Source of the DNA: JBMORL01 sp049322335
GTDB taxonomy: Bacteria > Bacteroidota > Bacteroidia > Flavobacteriales_D > UBA2798
Direction of reading: 5' to 3'
Assembly: GCA_049322335.1 (NCBI GenBank)
Contig: JBMORL010000112.1
Span: 1 to 59,244, forward strand
Length of the DNA stretch: 59,244 nucleotides
Positions within the stretch are counted from its first letter, which is position 1. Each line of letters opens with the position of its first letter. Under the pieces are notes generated by a model. It made no database searches and had not been told where the DNA came from. It saw only the letters and a program-made list of their open reading frames with translations. Below, piece after piece: positions 33,290 through 42,558 of this stretch. The position numbers and the translations under genes were made by a program.

Positions 33290-34840
33290 TTGAATATAGA
33301 ACTCATCATCGACTCCAAAGGAGGCGAAGTGGTGATTGCCCTGTTGCAGGACCGTAAACTGGTAGAACTGCATCGCGAAAAAGGCAACGCTGCTTATGCC
33401 GTAGGAGATATTTACCTGGGAAAAGTTAAACGCGTGGTTCCCGGGCTTAACGCATCGTTTGTTAATGTAGGATATGAAAAAGATGCCTTTTTACACTACC
33501 TCGACCTCGGGCCCCAGTTTTCATCCCTGAGTAAATTCACCAAACGAACCCTTACCCGCAAACAACAAAACTCCAGTCTTGATGGTTTTGAGACCGAACC
33601 CGATATTAAAAAAGAGGGGAAAATCAACCAGGTAGTATCGGCCAACCAGAATATTTTGGTGCAAATAGCCAAAGAACCCATTTCTGCCAAAGGGCCAAGA
33701 CTGAGCTCAGAAATTACACTTCCCGGCAGATACCTCGTACTGGTTCCTTTTTCCAAAAAAATATCCATCTCACAAAAAATACGGGATGAGGAAGAACGCA
33801 ACCGCCTGAAAAAACTCGTAGAAGAACTTAAACCTAAAAATTTCGGAGTCATTATACGCACCGTGGCCGAAAACAAAAAAGTTTCGGAACTGGAACAGGA
33901 TATGAAAGATCTGGTGAAAAAATGGGACGACTGCTATAAGGCATTGCGGGATAGTGAGCCACCGAAACGCGTGTTAGGAGAACTGGATCGTACAGCTGTT
34001 TTGTTGCGTGATCTTTTAAATAAAAATTTCAACAGCATTCATGTGAACGATCCTGTACTTTTTGAAGAACTAAAAAAATATGTAAAGAATATTTCACCGG
34101 GACTGGAAGGAATCGTAAAACTGTATGCCAACAAACAGCACGATATTTTTGAATATTATGGTATACACAAACAGATAAAAGCATTATTCGGAAAACAGGT
34201 GGCGCTTCCCTCGGGCGGATACCTGATTATTGAACATACCGAAGCCATGCATGTAATTGACGTGAACAGCGGTAACCGTAAAAGCACCGACCAGGAAAAC
34301 AACGCGCTGAAAGTAAATCTTGAAGCAGCCGAAGAAATTGCCCGTGTGTTGCGCCTTCGTGATATGGGAGGAATTGTGTGCATCGACTTTATTGATATGG
34401 GCGACCGTGAGAACCAGCGCAAACTCTACGATCACCTGAAAACCGTTATGAAGAGCGACCGTGCCAAACATAATGTTCTTCCACCAAGTAAATTTGGCGT
34501 GGTAGAGATTACCCGCCAGCGTGTTCGTCCCGAAACCGATATTGATACAGCCGAACGTTGCCCCTGTTGCAAAGGAACAGGAAATGTAGAAGCTACTATT
34601 CTGCTCACAGATGAAATGGAAAATCAGCTGCGTTACCTGAGTGAAGATAAAAAACACAAGGCTCTTTCGCTGCACGTTCACCCTTTTATCGAAGCTTATC
34701 TCAACAAAGGAATGTTCTCCAACGTCCGCAAAAAGTGGTCGAAAAAGTATAAAGTGAAACTAAAAGTGCAACCCATAACATCATGCGCCCTGCTGGAATA
34801 CCATTTTCATGATCAGTATGGAGAGGAGATTGTGGAGTAG
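33290..34840 (+). CDS. rng: Ribonuclease G/E family endoribonuclease
   Basis: This 516-residue RNase G has a first domain opening NIELIIDSKGGEVVIALLQDRKLVELH, S1-like GDIYLGKVKRVVPGLNASFVNVG, catalytic Asp residues in HVIDVNSGNR and VCIDFIDMGD, and the zinc-link CPCCKGTG (Cys pair). It matures rRNA and cuts mRNA. The initiation codon is TTG 33290-33292: the frame upstream has no ATG or GTG before a stop at 33248, and homologues begin MN-. It lacks the RNase E C-terminal scaffold. Confidence 0.95.
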   Translation: MNIELIIDSKGGEVVIALLQDRKLVELHREKGNAAYAVGDIYLGKVKRVVPGLNASFVNVGYEKDAFLHYLDLGPQFSSLSKFTKRTLTRKQQNSSLDGFETEPDIKKEGKINQVVSANQNILVQIAKEPISAKGPRLSSEITLPGRYLVLVPFSKKISISQKIRDEEERNRLKKLVEELKPKNFGVIIRTVAENKKVSELEQDMKDLVKKWDDCYKALRDSEPPKRVLGELDRTAVLLRDLLNKNFNSIHVNDPVLFEELKKYVKNISPGLEGIVKLYANKQHDIFEYYGIHKQIKALFGKQVALPSGGYLIIEHTEAMHVIDVNSGNRKSTDQENNALKVNLEAAEEIARVLRLRDMGGIVCIDFIDMGDRENQRKLYDHLKTVMKSDRAKHNVLPPSKFGVVEITRQRVRPETDIDTAERCPCCKGTGNVEATILLTDEMENQLRYLSEDKKHKALSLHVHPFIEAYLNKGMFSNVRKKWSKKYKVKLKVQPITSCALLEYHFHDQYGEEIVE

Positions 34841-34958
34841 GCAGTGGCAGGAGGCAGTCCTCAGTCTGCAGCCGGCAGTACTGATAGCTTTCGGGATCAT
34901 ACGGCAATTCCCTCTATCTCTTAATAACTCTATTCCTTAATAACTTTTAACCAGTCCA
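34841..34958. other. Short intergenic stretch with GGCAG repeats
   Basis: The 118 bases between rng and the convergent GSCFA gene contain several GGCAGT-like words (about 34851-34880), an AGTACTGATAGC stretch and no T-tailed hairpin I can define. There is no gene. Confidence 0.4.
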
Positions 34959-35909
34959 TCAATTCATCTGCAGATGCGGTAAAAGTTTTTTCAGGCGGGA
35001 GAGTTCTTTTTCGTTTTTCGATACAAAAGCTTTATATGCTTCTGATTCGGATAGAAAAGGCCTGTGCATCAAATTACGGTTAAGTTGTTCTACTTCTTCC
35101 GAAAGTTTGATAGTATCGCTGGTAAAATAATGTTGTTTGAATTTTTCCCATACATAGTCCACTGCCATATCGTTGGGGTGAACCATATCTTTTTCGAAAA
35201 AACGATAATCGCGCAGGTCGTCAATGACAAATTCGTAGGCAGGGAAATAATATACATCATCATACCGCCTCAGTAATTCGTGCACCGCTACATTCAGTGT
35301 TGATTTGCTCCATTGATTTTCCACAAAACCATCCCTGATATGGCGAACCGGGCTGATAGTGAAAATAATTTTTATGCCGGGATTAATATTTTTAAGGTGA
35401 CTGATGACATAGGAAAAATCGCTGATGATGTCATTTATTCCCATTTTCTTTTTTCTGAATTCGCTGCCGGGAACTTTATGACAGTTGGCTACAATTTTTC
35501 CTGTAGAAATATGTTCATACACCCAGGCCGATCCCAGGGTGACGAATAAAAATCCTGCCTCACGTATAAAGCGGTGTGCCTGTTCTACTGATGCGTTTAT
35601 TTTTTCCAGGACTTCTTTTTCATTTTCTCCTGAATAATCACTGTGTAACCGAAATGAAGAATATTTTCCGTTATGGAAAAAGAAATCTTCGGAACGAAAT
35701 ATTTTTTTGGAAACAATACTTCCGATACAATCTTTAATGGAGTCGGGATTAAAAAGAATTCCGGAAGGATTGATGGAAACATTAAACCCGGCATTTTTCA
35801 GTTTATTTCCAATGCTGAGTGCAAAACACGAACCTACCGTCATGATTTTGTGATCATGCGCCATTTTAATTTCCGAAGGCGGTAAATTGAATTCGGTTCT
35901 GAACTGCAT
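34959..35909 (-). CDS. GSCFA-domain protein (SGNH-like)
   Basis: This protein of about 316 residues has the family signature at TVGSCFALSIGNKLKNAG near the start, followed by NPSGILFNPDSI, FVTLGSAWVYE, ISPVRHIRDG and MVHPNDMAV. The GDS-like Ser and the Asp-x-x-His equivalent (HPND) suggest an SGNH-hydrolase-like fold; the substrate is unknown. I take ATG 35907-35909 rather than 35930, because a TATATTTG -7 box at 35928-35935 overlaps the longer start. Confidence 0.88.
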   Translation of the reverse strand: MQFRTEFNLPPSEIKMAHDHKIMTVGSCFALSIGNKLKNAGFNVSINPSGILFNPDSIKDCIGSIVSKKIFRSEDFFFHNGKYSSFRLHSDYSGENEKEVLEKINASVEQAHRFIREAGFLFVTLGSAWVYEHISTGKIVANCHKVPGSEFRKKKMGINDIISDFSYVISHLKNINPGIKIIFTISPVRHIRDGFVENQWSKSTLNVAVHELLRRYDDVYYFPAYEFVIDDLRDYRFFEKDMVHPNDMAVDYVWEKFKQHYFTSDTIKLSEEVEQLNRNLMHRPFLSESEAYKAFVSKNEKELSRLKKLLPHLQMN

Positions 35910-35927
35910 AAGAGAGAATAATGTATT

Positions 35928-35935
35928 CAAATATA
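35928..35935 (-). promoter_or_regulatory. TAnnTTTG -7 box of the GSCFA gene
   Basis: TATATTTG on the minus strand, an exact match, lies 18 bases before ATG 35909. Confidence 0.5.
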
Positions 35936-36078
35936 GGATTTTTTTGACAAACGAAAGTTTTCCTTTACAATTAAGGGTAGCAGGATACTAAACGTTGTTA
36001 ATTATCCAAATCAACAGTTAAGTAAAAACACAGAAAAAGCAGACACCATACATCCTTCAGTTAAACCGAAATATAAAA

Positions 36079-36882
36079 CTACCTTCCCGGCAAACAATCC
36101 AGCGGGCTATTATAGATAAAACGATAGCCCATTATTTTTTGCAGCTTACCGGAGTTAACGATCTTGAATTTATGTACTTCATTGTCGTCAAACTCCGGAA
36201 CCGGCAAACCGGATAGTTGTGCCGCCCTGGTGTAAAAATCTTTTCTTAACGGATGATCATTCATACAAGAGTTAAAAATTTCACCGGTAATATTTTTTTC
36301 AATAATAGTTTTTATAACTCCACAGGCGTCATCACGGTGAATGAGATTGACGGGAGCATTTCCGTTTTTCAGGTTTGTTTTTCCCGAAAGAAATTTTCCC
36401 GGCAGGCGGTCGTGGCCAATCAATCCGCCAAAACGAAGAACTACGGTATTTTCATTGGCCTGCATCAGTATTTGTTCGCTATCTGTCAACGTTTTCCCGG
36501 AACCTTTTTCCGCTAAAAATATTTCTTCTTCCGACACTTCGCCATTTATATCCGGGTAAACGGATGTGGAACTGATAAAAATTACCTGCCGGATATTTTT
36601 CACAAAAGGGATGAGTTGGCGCACCGACAAAATAAATTCATTGTTTTTTTCTTCCGTTCTTCCGGGCGTAAGGCTGATAATAAGCGTATCCGCCCTGAAA
36701 AATTCTGTTATATTTTCACCCTGTATTCCTGCAGGCGAAACTTTAATGGTAAACGGAATCAGTTTTTCGTCAATAAATACAGAAGTCCGGCTTGCCTTTA
36801 CCGTAAACCCGGAATCCGTTAGTTGATGAGCCAGTGCCTTGCCAAGCCATCCACAGCCAAGAATGGAAACGGTTTTATTCAT
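36079..36882 (-). CDS. NAD(P)-dependent epimerase/dehydratase-like protein
   Basis: This 267-residue Rossmann protein starts MNKTVSILGCGWLGKALAHQL (GxGxxG), has FISSTSVYPDINGEVSEEE with an SDR-type Ser/Tyr pair, and VNLIHRDDACGVI. It resembles extended SDRs acting on sugar nucleotides or related substrates; exact activity is unknown. It ends the agmatinase-hydrolase-ABC operon, with 8 bases of overlap with the ABC ATPase gene. Confidence 0.8.
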   Translation of the reverse strand: MNKTVSILGCGWLGKALAHQLTDSGFTVKASRTSVFIDEKLIPFTIKVSPAGIQGENITEFFRADTLIISLTPGRTEEKNNEFILSVRQLIPFVKNIRQVIFISSTSVYPDINGEVSEEEIFLAEKGSGKTLTDSEQILMQANENTVVLRFGGLIGHDRLPGKFLSGKTNLKNGNAPVNLIHRDDACGVIKTIIEKNITGEIFNSCMNDHPLRKDFYTRAAQLSGLPVPEFDDNEVHKFKIVNSGKLQKIMGYRFIYNSPLDCLPGR

Positions 36883-37609
36883 TTAATGAAAATGCTTTCC
36901 TGAAATTTTCCCTTGCTATGGATTTATCTGCCGCACACAGCCACTGATTGCCGTGAATTACACAGGTTTCATCTGCATATTCAAGTGCCAGTTCGGCTTC
37001 ATGTGTACTGATAAGAAATGTTTTCCCGGTTTTTCGGGTAAGCTCTTTCATCACCTGCATCATTCTTCTTCGTTGTACAATATCAAGAAATGCCGTGGGT
37101 TCATCCATAATCACCAGTGGAGTATCCTGTGCCAGTGCACGGGCCAGCATTACACGCTGACGTTCACCATCACTCAGTGAATGTACTTCGCGGTGAGTGA
37201 AAGGTTCAATACCGGTAAGTATAATTGCTTCGGTTATTTTCTGATGATCACTTTCATGTAGCGTTCCCGGAATTCCTGTATAGGGAATTCTTCCCAATGC
37301 AATAAGCGAATATACATCCATAGCAGAAAATATTTCGGGTTGAGGAGAGATAATGCTGATGAGATGCGAAAGTTTTTTTTCTCCGGCCAATGCCACCTCT
37401 TCACCATTAATTCTCACTTTTCCTTTCAGTGGAGATAAAAATCCGGTAATGGTTTTCAGCAGTGTACTTTTCCCGCTCCCGTTAATTCCCAGCAATGCAA
37501 CGATTTTTCCTTTTCCGCAGGAATAGTGAATATTCTCTACCAGGATATTTTTTCCATAGCCAATAGAAAGCTGATCCAATTGCAATATGTTTTCTGTTTT
37601 TATCTCCAT
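36875..37609 (-). CDS. ABC transporter ATP-binding protein, FecE/BtuD type
   Basis: This protein of about 244 residues has Walker A GINGSGKST, Q-loop ISPQPE, signature LSDGERQRVMLARAL, Walker B PLVIMDEPTAFLD and switch His in ISTHE. The family energises uptake of Fe-siderophores, haem or cobalamin. ATG 37607-37609 overlaps the permease stop; the longer frame to 37633 is less likely. It is part of the SBP-permease-ATPase set at 36875-39770. Confidence 0.92.
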   Translation of the reverse strand: MEIKTENILQLDQLSIGYGKNILVENIHYSCGKGKIVALLGINGSGKSTLLKTITGFLSPLKGKVRINGEEVALAGEKKLSHLISIISPQPEIFSAMDVYSLIALGRIPYTGIPGTLHESDHQKITEAIILTGIEPFTHREVHSLSDGERQRVMLARALAQDTPLVIMDEPTAFLDIVQRRRMMQVMKELTRKTGKTFLISTHEAELALEYADETCVIHGNQWLCAADKSIARENFRKAFSLNE

Positions 37610-38646
37610 TGGCGTTGTTTGATAATGATCCAAATTACTACCGGTGCGCCCATTAGTGACGTTACAGCATTGAGCGGAAGATCACTTTCAAATAAAGGAA
37701 GTCGCGTGATAACAGAACAAAGTGTACAAAGTATCATTCCTGTTAATGCGCAGGCGGGAAGAAGAATAAGGTGGTCTGATGAACGGATAAACAACCGTGC
37801 AATATGCGGAACGGCCATTCCCACAAATGCCACCGGCCCGCAAAAAGCAGTAATGATGGCGGCCATCAATCCTGTTATAAGAATCACCTGCCAGCGAAAA
37901 ACTGAAAGTGAAATGCCCATGGAGCGGGCATATTGTTCGCCCAGTACATTTGCGTTAAGTGGTTTTACAAGTATAAAAGAAACAAAAAGCAAAAGAGCGA
38001 TCACCAGTGCAATGCCATACGACTGGTGAAGAGTAGTTCCTGAAAAACTTCCAAATCCCCAGAAAACAAATTTCTGCAATTGAGTTTCGTTCGACCATTG
38101 TTCAAAAATGCTGACCAGTGCACCAATGAAATGAGAGATCATAAGCCCGGCAACAAGAATAGTGACGGGTGAAGGAGAAATTTTTCCGAAAGCCATAATC
38201 AGCAACATAACAACCATAGCGCCCGCGAAAGCTGCCATAGCAAGAGAAATACTTTGCGAAAAAAGTGAAAGCCCGGTAAAAAACGTGCCTGCCCCGAGTA
38301 TAAAAAAAGCCACGCCCAGTGAAGCACCCGAAGTGATACCCAAAACAGAAGGGCCGGCCAGCGGGTTACGGAAATAGGTTTGAAGTATTAATCCGGAAAT
38401 GCCCAACGCTATTCCTGCGGCAATTGCCATAACGGATTGCGGCAAACGGCTGTCGAATACAATCGGTTCCCAGGCTTTTTTAGCGGGCGTTCCACCGGTT
38501 AAAATATCCATCACTTCGGAGAAAGGAATTTTTACAGAGCCGAAAGAAAGATCGAACAGAAAAAGTGCAAAGGCCGCTACCGCCAGTATCAACAAAATGA
38601 TTTTGTCGTGTTTCCTGTTGGTTTTATATGTATCAGCGGGTATCAT
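37600..38646 (-). CDS. FecCD-family ABC permease
   Basis: This 348-residue protein has about ten helices and the FecCD motifs GLILQTYFRNPLAGPSVLGITSGAS and the AxGxxxxL loop region LGEQYARSMGISLSVFRW, plus GPVAFVGMAVPHIARL near the end. It imports an iron-chelate, haem or corrinoid together with the ATPase and the lipoprotein SBP. It overlaps the SBP stop by 4 bases. Confidence 0.93.
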   Translation of the reverse strand: MIPADTYKTNRKHDKIILLILAVAAFALFLFDLSFGSVKIPFSEVMDILTGGTPAKKAWEPIVFDSRLPQSVMAIAAGIALGISGLILQTYFRNPLAGPSVLGITSGASLGVAFFILGAGTFFTGLSLFSQSISLAMAAFAGAMVVMLLIMAFGKISPSPVTILVAGLMISHFIGALVSIFEQWSNETQLQKFVFWGFGSFSGTTLHQSYGIALVIALLLFVSFILVKPLNANVLGEQYARSMGISLSVFRWQVILITGLMAAIITAFCGPVAFVGMAVPHIARLFIRSSDHLILLPACALTGMILCTLCSVITRLPLFESDLPLNAVTSLMGAPVVIWIIIKQRQWR

Positions 38647-39770
38647 TCCAGGGGAAAAAAGTATTGCGGCTGATATTCTTTTAATCCGTGAAAATAGTAC
38701 ACCAGGTCTTTTAATAAAATATGTGGTTCGGCCACACCTTTCCCAAAATAATCGGTTTCATCCACGTTGCAGAACAGTATTTTTTTATTTCTGAAAGCAT
38801 CAAAATGCCTGTATCGCTCATCTTCTGCCAATAATTTGCCGAGCGTATATTTTCCTTCGCAACTTCCTGTAATCACCCACCAGTCTGATGACTGTGCTTT
38901 ATCCAGGATTTCTTCAAAATCGATTTCCAGCACGTTGTTTCCTCCTGTGCCCGCCCAGGGATAATCTGCTCCTGCATCATACAAAAAAGCAGCGGCAAAA
39001 CTTTTTCCTGCAGGAACATGCCATTTTCCCTGTTGTGCCTTACCCGATAACACCAATGGTTTTTCGTTTACATATGCGGCCATTTGTTTTGCTTCCCTAT
39101 ATTGTTTTTCAATGGCACTAAAAACACTGTCGGCTTCTTTTTCTTTGTTAAAAAACAGGGAAACAAATTTTATCCATTCCGTTTTTCCCAACGGAGTATT
39201 TTCAAGATATTCGGCATTATAAATAATTTTTATACCTGCTTTATCAATGGCAGAAAAATTCATGCCTTCGTATGGATAAACCATTATTGCTTCGGGAGAG
39301 ATATCGATTATTTTTTCGATATCCAGATCATAGTCGAATCCGATTTCGGAAATTTTTCCATCTTTTATCAAATTATTAATCACCGGATCCTTCACATATT
39401 TACATCCCGCAAAACCTGTAAGTTTTTTCTCAACACCCAGCCTGGTGATAAACGGGATATGCGTGGTGGAGACAGAAGCAAAATTTTCGAGCGGCACATA
39501 TACCACTGTTTCTTTTTCTAACGGAGTATATTCGTCACCTTTTTGTACCAGCACGTAACGGGCAAAGGGATGAGAGGGATCGGATGGATTGATAACTTCC
39601 ACTTTTTTTACATTTCCTTCATAAGTAACACGAAAACCTGCTGCATGGGCAACGGTAATCCTGTGGACATCTTCGTTTGCCCCTTTTCCGTTAGTTTCAG
39701 AATGTGAGTGGTTATTTCTGCAGGAAACTCCTGCTGATAAAACCAGGAAGAGAAAAAGCCATTTCCTCAT
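38643..39770 (-). CDS. ABC substrate-binding lipoprotein, FecB/BtuF type
   Basis: This 375-residue lipoprotein has the signal MRKWLFLFLVLSAGVSC17. A His-rich mature start (NNHSHSETNGK) could bind metal. The type III binding fold shows VYVPLENFASVSTTHIPFITRLGVEKKLTGF, IDISPEAIMVYPYEGMNF and LVLSGKAQQGKWHVPAGKSFAAAF. No TonB receptor is nearby to reveal the ligand; siderophore, haem or cobalamin are all possible. It overlaps the serine hydrolase gene by 4 bases. Confidence 0.9.
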   Translation of the reverse strand: MRKWLFLFLVLSAGVSCRNNHSHSETNGKGANEDVHRITVAHAAGFRVTYEGNVKKVEVINPSDPSHPFARYVLVQKGDEYTPLEKETVVYVPLENFASVSTTHIPFITRLGVEKKLTGFAGCKYVKDPVINNLIKDGKISEIGFDYDLDIEKIIDISPEAIMVYPYEGMNFSAIDKAGIKIIYNAEYLENTPLGKTEWIKFVSLFFNKEKEADSVFSAIEKQYREAKQMAAYVNEKPLVLSGKAQQGKWHVPAGKSFAAAFLYDAGADYPWAGTGGNNVLEIDFEEILDKAQSSDWWVITGSCEGKYTLGKLLAEDERYRHFDAFRNKKILFCNVDETDYFGKGVAEPHILLKDLVYYFHGLKEYQPQYFFPLE

Positions 39771-41308
39771 TTCACTTTATTAAAATCCAGTTCGGTGAAA
39801 TCAAAATCCGGGTTGGGGACATCAATTACCATTTGTTTTACCTTGCTGGTTTCTTTGTCCAGGATAAAATACACCCTTCCTTTGGGCAATGAAGGATGTT
39901 CTTTGAATTCTACGCGGAACACATCTTTTTCCCAATGCTCAAGGGTGGCATGAAGGGTGGGTGTATGCACGAGGCGCAGATGAAGTTCTCCTGATTTTAA
40001 TTCCACTTTTGCGTTACCATAAACATTTCCTGAATACAGTCCGGCATATTCTTTCAGTTCATGGGTGGTGGTTAATTCCTTTTTTCTTGTGCGTTCTGCT
40101 TCCTTTTCTGATTCTTCAATAAAACTTTCATAACTTCCTGCCAGGCGCATATAAATATCACTCCAGTCGTTGGTTTTAGGATCGCCCAAAATGGTTTCGA
40201 TGGTTTGATGCATCAGTGCATAGGGCAAAGAAGTGGCCGTGTTGGTAAGAAATACTCCTCCGATATTTAATTCAGGAATTAAAAATACCTGCGAAACCAT
40301 ACCATCGAGACCACCGCTGTGACAAATAATTTTGTAGCCATAGTAATCAAACATTTCCCATCCCATTCCATAACAGGCAAAGTGTTTGGTGGGGTGAAGC
40401 TGTTCGGAAAAACCACTCAGGTCGTCAATGGTAGTTGGCATCCACATTTTGCGGGATTGTTCTTTGCTGAAAATAGTTTTATCGCCCCATTGGCCGCGGT
40501 TAAGGTGTAATGAAATCCACAACATCATATCGTGAATATTGGAATTAATTCCGCCTGCCGGAGCCATATTATCCCAGTTTACGATTGAAATAGGTACCAT
40601 TTTTCCTTTCACTTTTGCATGTGGTTGTGCTACATTTTCATCATCCTTTTGTTTTGTAATACTCACGTTGGAGTATCCCATTCCAATTGGTTTGAATATT
40701 TTTTCTGTAATAAAATCTTCATACGAAGTTCCGCTTACTTCTTCGATAATCTGTCCTGCTACCAGATACATGATATTGGAATAACCGTATTTTTCCCTGA
40801 AGCCATGTGAAGGTTTTAAAAACCGGGCATGTTCAATAATTTCTTTGGGTTTGTAATCGGAGTTATACCAGATAAGATCACCGCTGAATGTTTTTAATCC
40901 GGTGCGATGAGAAAGAATATCGCGGATAGTAATTTCTTTGGTAACATAATCGTCATAGAGTTTAAAATAGGGAACGTATTTTATTACCTTTTCGTTCCAT
41001 TGAATTTTTTTCTGGTCAACGAGGATAGCAAGGGCAGCGGCTGTAAAAGCTTTTGTATTGGAAGCAATTCCGAACTTGGTATAAATGTCCACCGGCACAT
41101 CCGAATCGGCAGAAAGCGTTCCGTAACCTTTGGCGAGCAGGATAGTATCGTTATACATAATCCCCACTGCCATTCCGGGAGTTTGCCAGTCTTTTCTTGC
41201 TTTTTCAAAATATTTGTCAAGCGCATCAACATCCAGCGTATTCTGCGCACCGGCAAAAAACGAGGGTAATAAAAAATAAATCCAAAACCATTTCTTCATA
41301 CACTTCAT
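39767..41308 (-). CDS. Secreted serine hydrolase, beta-lactamase/PBP family
   Basis: This 513-residue protein has a signal peptide (KKWFWIYFLLPSFFAGAQ). The class C-like active site is complete: SNTK (Ser-x-x-Lys) near 86, YSN near 167 and HSGG near 335. A C-terminal lipocalin-like domain (from about 420) is typical of esterases/peptidases of this family. It probably acts on a peptide or ester in the periplasm. The ATG follows the stop of the agmatinase-like gene directly; ATG 41299 is an alternative. Confidence 0.9.
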   Translation of the reverse strand: MKCMKKWFWIYFLLPSFFAGAQNTLDVDALDKYFEKARKDWQTPGMAVGIMYNDTILLAKGYGTLSADSDVPVDIYTKFGIASNTKAFTAAALAILVDQKKIQWNEKVIKYVPYFKLYDDYVTKEITIRDILSHRTGLKTFSGDLIWYNSDYKPKEIIEHARFLKPSHGFREKYGYSNIMYLVAGQIIEEVSGTSYEDFITEKIFKPIGMGYSNVSITKQKDDENVAQPHAKVKGKMVPISIVNWDNMAPAGGINSNIHDMMLWISLHLNRGQWGDKTIFSKEQSRKMWMPTTIDDLSGFSEQLHPTKHFACYGMGWEMFDYYGYKIICHSGGLDGMVSQVFLIPELNIGGVFLTNTATSLPYALMHQTIETILGDPKTNDWSDIYMRLAGSYESFIEESEKEAERTRKKELTTTHELKEYAGLYSGNVYGNAKVELKSGELHLRLVHTPTLHATLEHWEKDVFRVEFKEHPSLPKGRVYFILDKETSKVKQMVIDVPNPDFDFTELDFNKVK

Positions 41309-42361
41309 TTATAAATTATTACTCTTTGCTGCAAAAACACATAATTTCCATAACATTCTTGCCCCTACATTGGCGTTCCATTCATCGTTTCCGGGGGACA
41401 CTTCATTCAGATCAAATCCAATTATCGTATGTCCCTTATCCGTTAGTTTTTTAAAAAGATAAACCGCCTGTTCGAATTCCAGCCCGCCCGGCACCGGTGT
41501 TCCTGTTCCGGGGCATAATTTGGGGTCGAGGCCATCGATATCAAAACTGATATATACTTTTTCAGGCAACTCACTGATGATCTCATCGCAAAGACTGTTC
41601 CATGTTTTGCCTTCGAAAGAGGAATGCTTCAGGTACCTGTCATAAAAAATCTTAATTCTTCCCCCTGATTTTTTTTCCATTTCCGATTCCTGCCGGCAAT
41701 AATCGCGGATGCCCACCTGTACCAGTTTTTTTACTTGCGGGGTTTTCAACGCGTTGAACATGATAGAAGCATGCGAATAGGTAAACCCTTCATAACTTTC
41801 TCTGAGGTCGCAGTGAGCGTCAATTTGCAAAATGGCAAAATCTTCATGTTTTTTGGCCAGTGCCTGGATGAAACCAAGCGGAGTGCTGTGGTCGCCACCC
41901 AAAAGGGCAACAAATTTTCCATCATTGAGCATTTCGGTAGTGCGTTCGAATACCCGCTGGCGAAGCATATCGCAGGCTGTATTCACTTCCTGTACCACCG
42001 ATTGCATTTCTTCATTTCCCGAAAGATTCCCACCGTTCTCGAGAAAATCAATATAAGCCGTTGACCGGTTTCGGAGATCATCATTGAGTTTTTTCCATTC
42101 CACGGAGACGGGAGTAAGAAAAAAACCCGTTTTCCACGCATCGGGAAAATCGGGATCATTAAAATCAAGCTGGGTAGACGCATCAAGGATAGCCTGCGGG
42201 CCATCGGAGGTGCCATCACTATAGGAAACCGTAACATCCCAGGGGACGGGAAGTATAGCTATTCGTGATTCTTCGTATGTAAAAGGCAGGCCAAACAGGT
42301 TTCCGTTAGCCTGGCCTACTCCATCGGGATTAAAATTCTTTACTTTCTCTTCGCGCGACAT
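41309..42361 (-). CDS. Agmatinase/arginase-family ureohydrolase
   Basis: This protein of about 350 residues carries the binuclear manganese signature: GGDHSTPLG, DAHCDLRESYEG and SFDIDGLDPKLCPGTGTP. Members hydrolyse agmatine, arginine, formiminoglutamate or similar guanidino compounds; the substrate cannot be fixed from sequence. An insertion near residue 100-140 is typical of the Bacteroidota agmatinase-like group. I take ATG 42359-42361 (MSREEKV); the longer frame to 42472 has no family match. It is first in the six-gene minus operon. Confidence 0.88.
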   Translation of the reverse strand: MSREEKVKNFNPDGVGQANGNLFGLPFTYEESRIAILPVPWDVTVSYSDGTSDGPQAILDASTQLDFNDPDFPDAWKTGFFLTPVSVEWKKLNDDLRNRSTAYIDFLENGGNLSGNEEMQSVVQEVNTACDMLRQRVFERTTEMLNDGKFVALLGGDHSTPLGFIQALAKKHEDFAILQIDAHCDLRESYEGFTYSHASIMFNALKTPQVKKLVQVGIRDYCRQESEMEKKSGGRIKIFYDRYLKHSSFEGKTWNSLCDEIISELPEKVYISFDIDGLDPKLCPGTGTPVPGGLEFEQAVYLFKKLTDKGHTIIGFDLNEVSPGNDEWNANVGARMLWKLCVFAAKSNNL

Positions 42362-42558
42362 GGTGTTTTCAGAGGGGCGAAGGTACGAAAATAGAATGCG
42401 TAAAAATGAAAAAACAACAATTTGTCCATTATAGTTTATGGGGTTTTGCCAGTCATCATTTTTAGAAGGCAATTCATTTAATTTTCAACTCTTTTTACCT
42501 ATCTTTCTCTCCGTTTTGGACTCCGTGGGCGGGGAATACTTATTTAATACCTGTAATT

